Source: Chitinophaga solisilvae (lineage in GTDB: Bacteria; Bacteroidota; Bacteroidia; Chitinophagales; Chitinophagaceae). From it: a stretch of 64,000 nt of DNA. The stretch's first letter is position 1. Each line of letters starts with the position of its first letter. The notes below the pieces were generated by a model, which was not told the origin of the DNA, did no database searches, and saw only the letters and a program-made list of their open reading frames with translations. This document shows, piece after piece, positions 63,095 to 64,000 of this stretch. The stretch is taken from assembly GCF_009928525.1 (NCBI RefSeq), contig NZ_JAABOK010000006.1, positions 124,001 to 188,000 on the forward strand, read 5' to 3'. The translations under genes were made by a program, and so were the position numbers.

Positions 63095-64000
63095 TTATCT
63101 TAAGCTACTTACTAGCAAGCGTTTCAAACTACGCTCGATAATTTCACCCATTGTTTTGCAACGGGCAAAAACGGGATCATGGTAATAGTCTGCCAGCTCA
63201 TCTCCCAGCTGCTGGATTTTTTCAGGGAAAGATACGCGGTCTGCCATGATGACGTCCCGAAGATCCTTGATGCGGTGACGCTGCACTTTAATCCTGCGCG
63301 CAATCAGCGCCCGCTCCTCCTGCTGATATTGTTTCACTACCTCTGCATTCAGATGTTTCATGGCCAGTTCCACAAAAATCCGGTTCTCTTTGAAAAACTG
63401 CGGCATATATAAGGTGCGTTTACCTTCATAAAACTGCTGGTCAAAGTCGATGGCCCTGATACGGAACTGTACATCATCAAAATCAGGTGTGATATCGAAG
63501 ATAAAATTATAGGAACGCATATCTCCCAGCAGGCGTACAAAGCAGCGCTCATTGAATTTGACGAACTCCTTAGCGATACGCTTGGGATTAAACTCCGGCC
63601 TGTCCAGATACTGCAGGATAAACTGATCTCCCGGCACGCCCGCAATATGTTCTTCCACCAGCGTGTTGCCGTCTATCAGGAAGTTCATCCAGTAGGGAGA
63701 CAGGATATGTTCCAGTTCCAGTCCATAGATACGGGAGGCATCCGCCACTTTGATATAGAAGTAGTCATACACCTCATTGTAATTGTTGACAATTTTTATG
63801 CGGAACGGGTGAGAATTACCAAAAGTGCAGTAATCGATGCGTTCAATGTGCAGGTGCTCTTCTGCTGTCTGATCGCCGCCGGCTTTCAGAATGGAGTAGA
63901 TCCGTTTCAAACCGGCATGAATGGACCCCATCATACTCTGCGGATAAAATACGGTTTCCCACAGGGTATCTTTTCCTTCCTTATCATATACGGAGATGGC
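63095..64000 (-). CDS. Protein of unknown function, 5' end outside the window (partial)
   Basis: The frame is open to the right edge: 301 residues are visible, including 22 codons upstream of the first ATG at 63934 that are in frame and protein-like (VYDKEGKDTLWETVFYPQS), so the true start lies outside. I do not recognise the family. It has no signal peptide in the visible part, no membrane segment, and no classic catalytic motif; the region LVEEHIAGVPGDQFI ... FVRLLGDMRSYNFIFDITP ... RAIDFDQQFYEGK faintly recalls kinase-like phosphotransfer folds (an Asp-rich loop with Asn then Asp-Phe-Asp), but this is weak. The C-terminal third is helical and basic. It ends 62 bp before the mlaE start. Confidence 0.75.
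   Translation of the reverse strand, partial: AISVYDKEGKDTLWETVFYPQSMMGSIHAGLKRIYSILKAGGDQTAEEHLHIERIDYCTFGNSHPFRIKIVNNYNEVYDYFYIKVADASRIYGLELEHILSPYWMNFLIDGNTLVEEHIAGVPGDQFILQYLDRPEFNPKRIAKEFVKFNERCFVRLLGDMRSYNFIFDITPDFDDVQFRIRAIDFDQQFYEGKRTLYMPQFFKENRIFVELAMKHLNAEVVKQYQQEERALIARRIKVQRHRIKDLRDVIMADRVSFPEKIQQLGDELADYYHDPVFARCKTMGEIIERSLKRLLVSSLR

Overview
The window reads as a chromosomal segment of a Bacteroidota bacterium, most likely Chitinophaga or a close relative in the Chitinophagaceae. This is inferred from protein types I recognise, not from a database search. The pointers are: a giant secreted protein ending in the gliding-motility/type IX secretion (T9SS) C-terminal domain with a PorP/SprF protein beside it; a TonB-dependent receptor with a carboxypeptidase-regulatory N-terminal domain; an AtpB with an N-terminal signal-peptide extension; and promoters with the Bacteroidota -7 element TAnnTTTG, sometimes with TTTG 19-22 bp upstream. 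I found no rRNA, tRNA, insertion sequence, prophage or CRISPR array.

Layout. 1-12.1 kb is mostly housekeeping: the end of an endonuclease/exonuclease/phosphatase protein, a lipoprotein, an M28 peptidase, ruvB, an orphan RprY-like response regulator, a DUF3108 protein, a flippase-like membrane protein, ruvC, a second orphan response regulator, a HIT protein, greA, a 2-hydroxyacid dehydrogenase, rsmA and pdxA. 12.1-15.5 kb is a TonB receptor / exported helical protein / winged-helix regulator cluster whose promoter contains a perfect palindrome. 15.6-32.5 kb is a SprB-like surface-protein operon: a roughly 4,700-residue adhesin with a lectin-like head and about 30 DUF11 repeats, then a PorP/SprF-like protein and a PorE-like TPR/PD40 protein. 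32.8-37.2 kb is the Fo and alpha/delta part of ATP synthase (atpB-E-F-H-A) with intercistronic hairpins and no atpG. 37.4-41.5 kb holds an ABC exporter and a 732-residue exported protein with a possible caspase-like His/Cys pair.

41.7-45 kb is a PhoB/PhoR-like two-component system converging on a phosphate-selective porin; both promoters carry TTAAT direct repeats at exact 11-bp spacing. 45-51 kb has an AraC regulator and a probable envelope O-acetylation operon (MBOAT acyltransferase, two SGNH proteins, glucosaminidase). 51-64 kb has aspS, a FAD oxidoreductase, an alpha-2-macroglobulin, sucD, an MlaE/MlaF lipid transporter and a gene running off the right edge.

The most unusual feature not explained by genes is a family of seven long inverted repeats (about 96-125 bp; six have arms of 37-52 bp at 94-98% pairing, one is looser). 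They sit tightly between genes, often touching stop codons. The two arms of each element are nearly identical, while different elements share only a grammar: 7-bp GAATTAn-like units or TTTGAGATTTn-like units, then usually a GCGAAGAT core.
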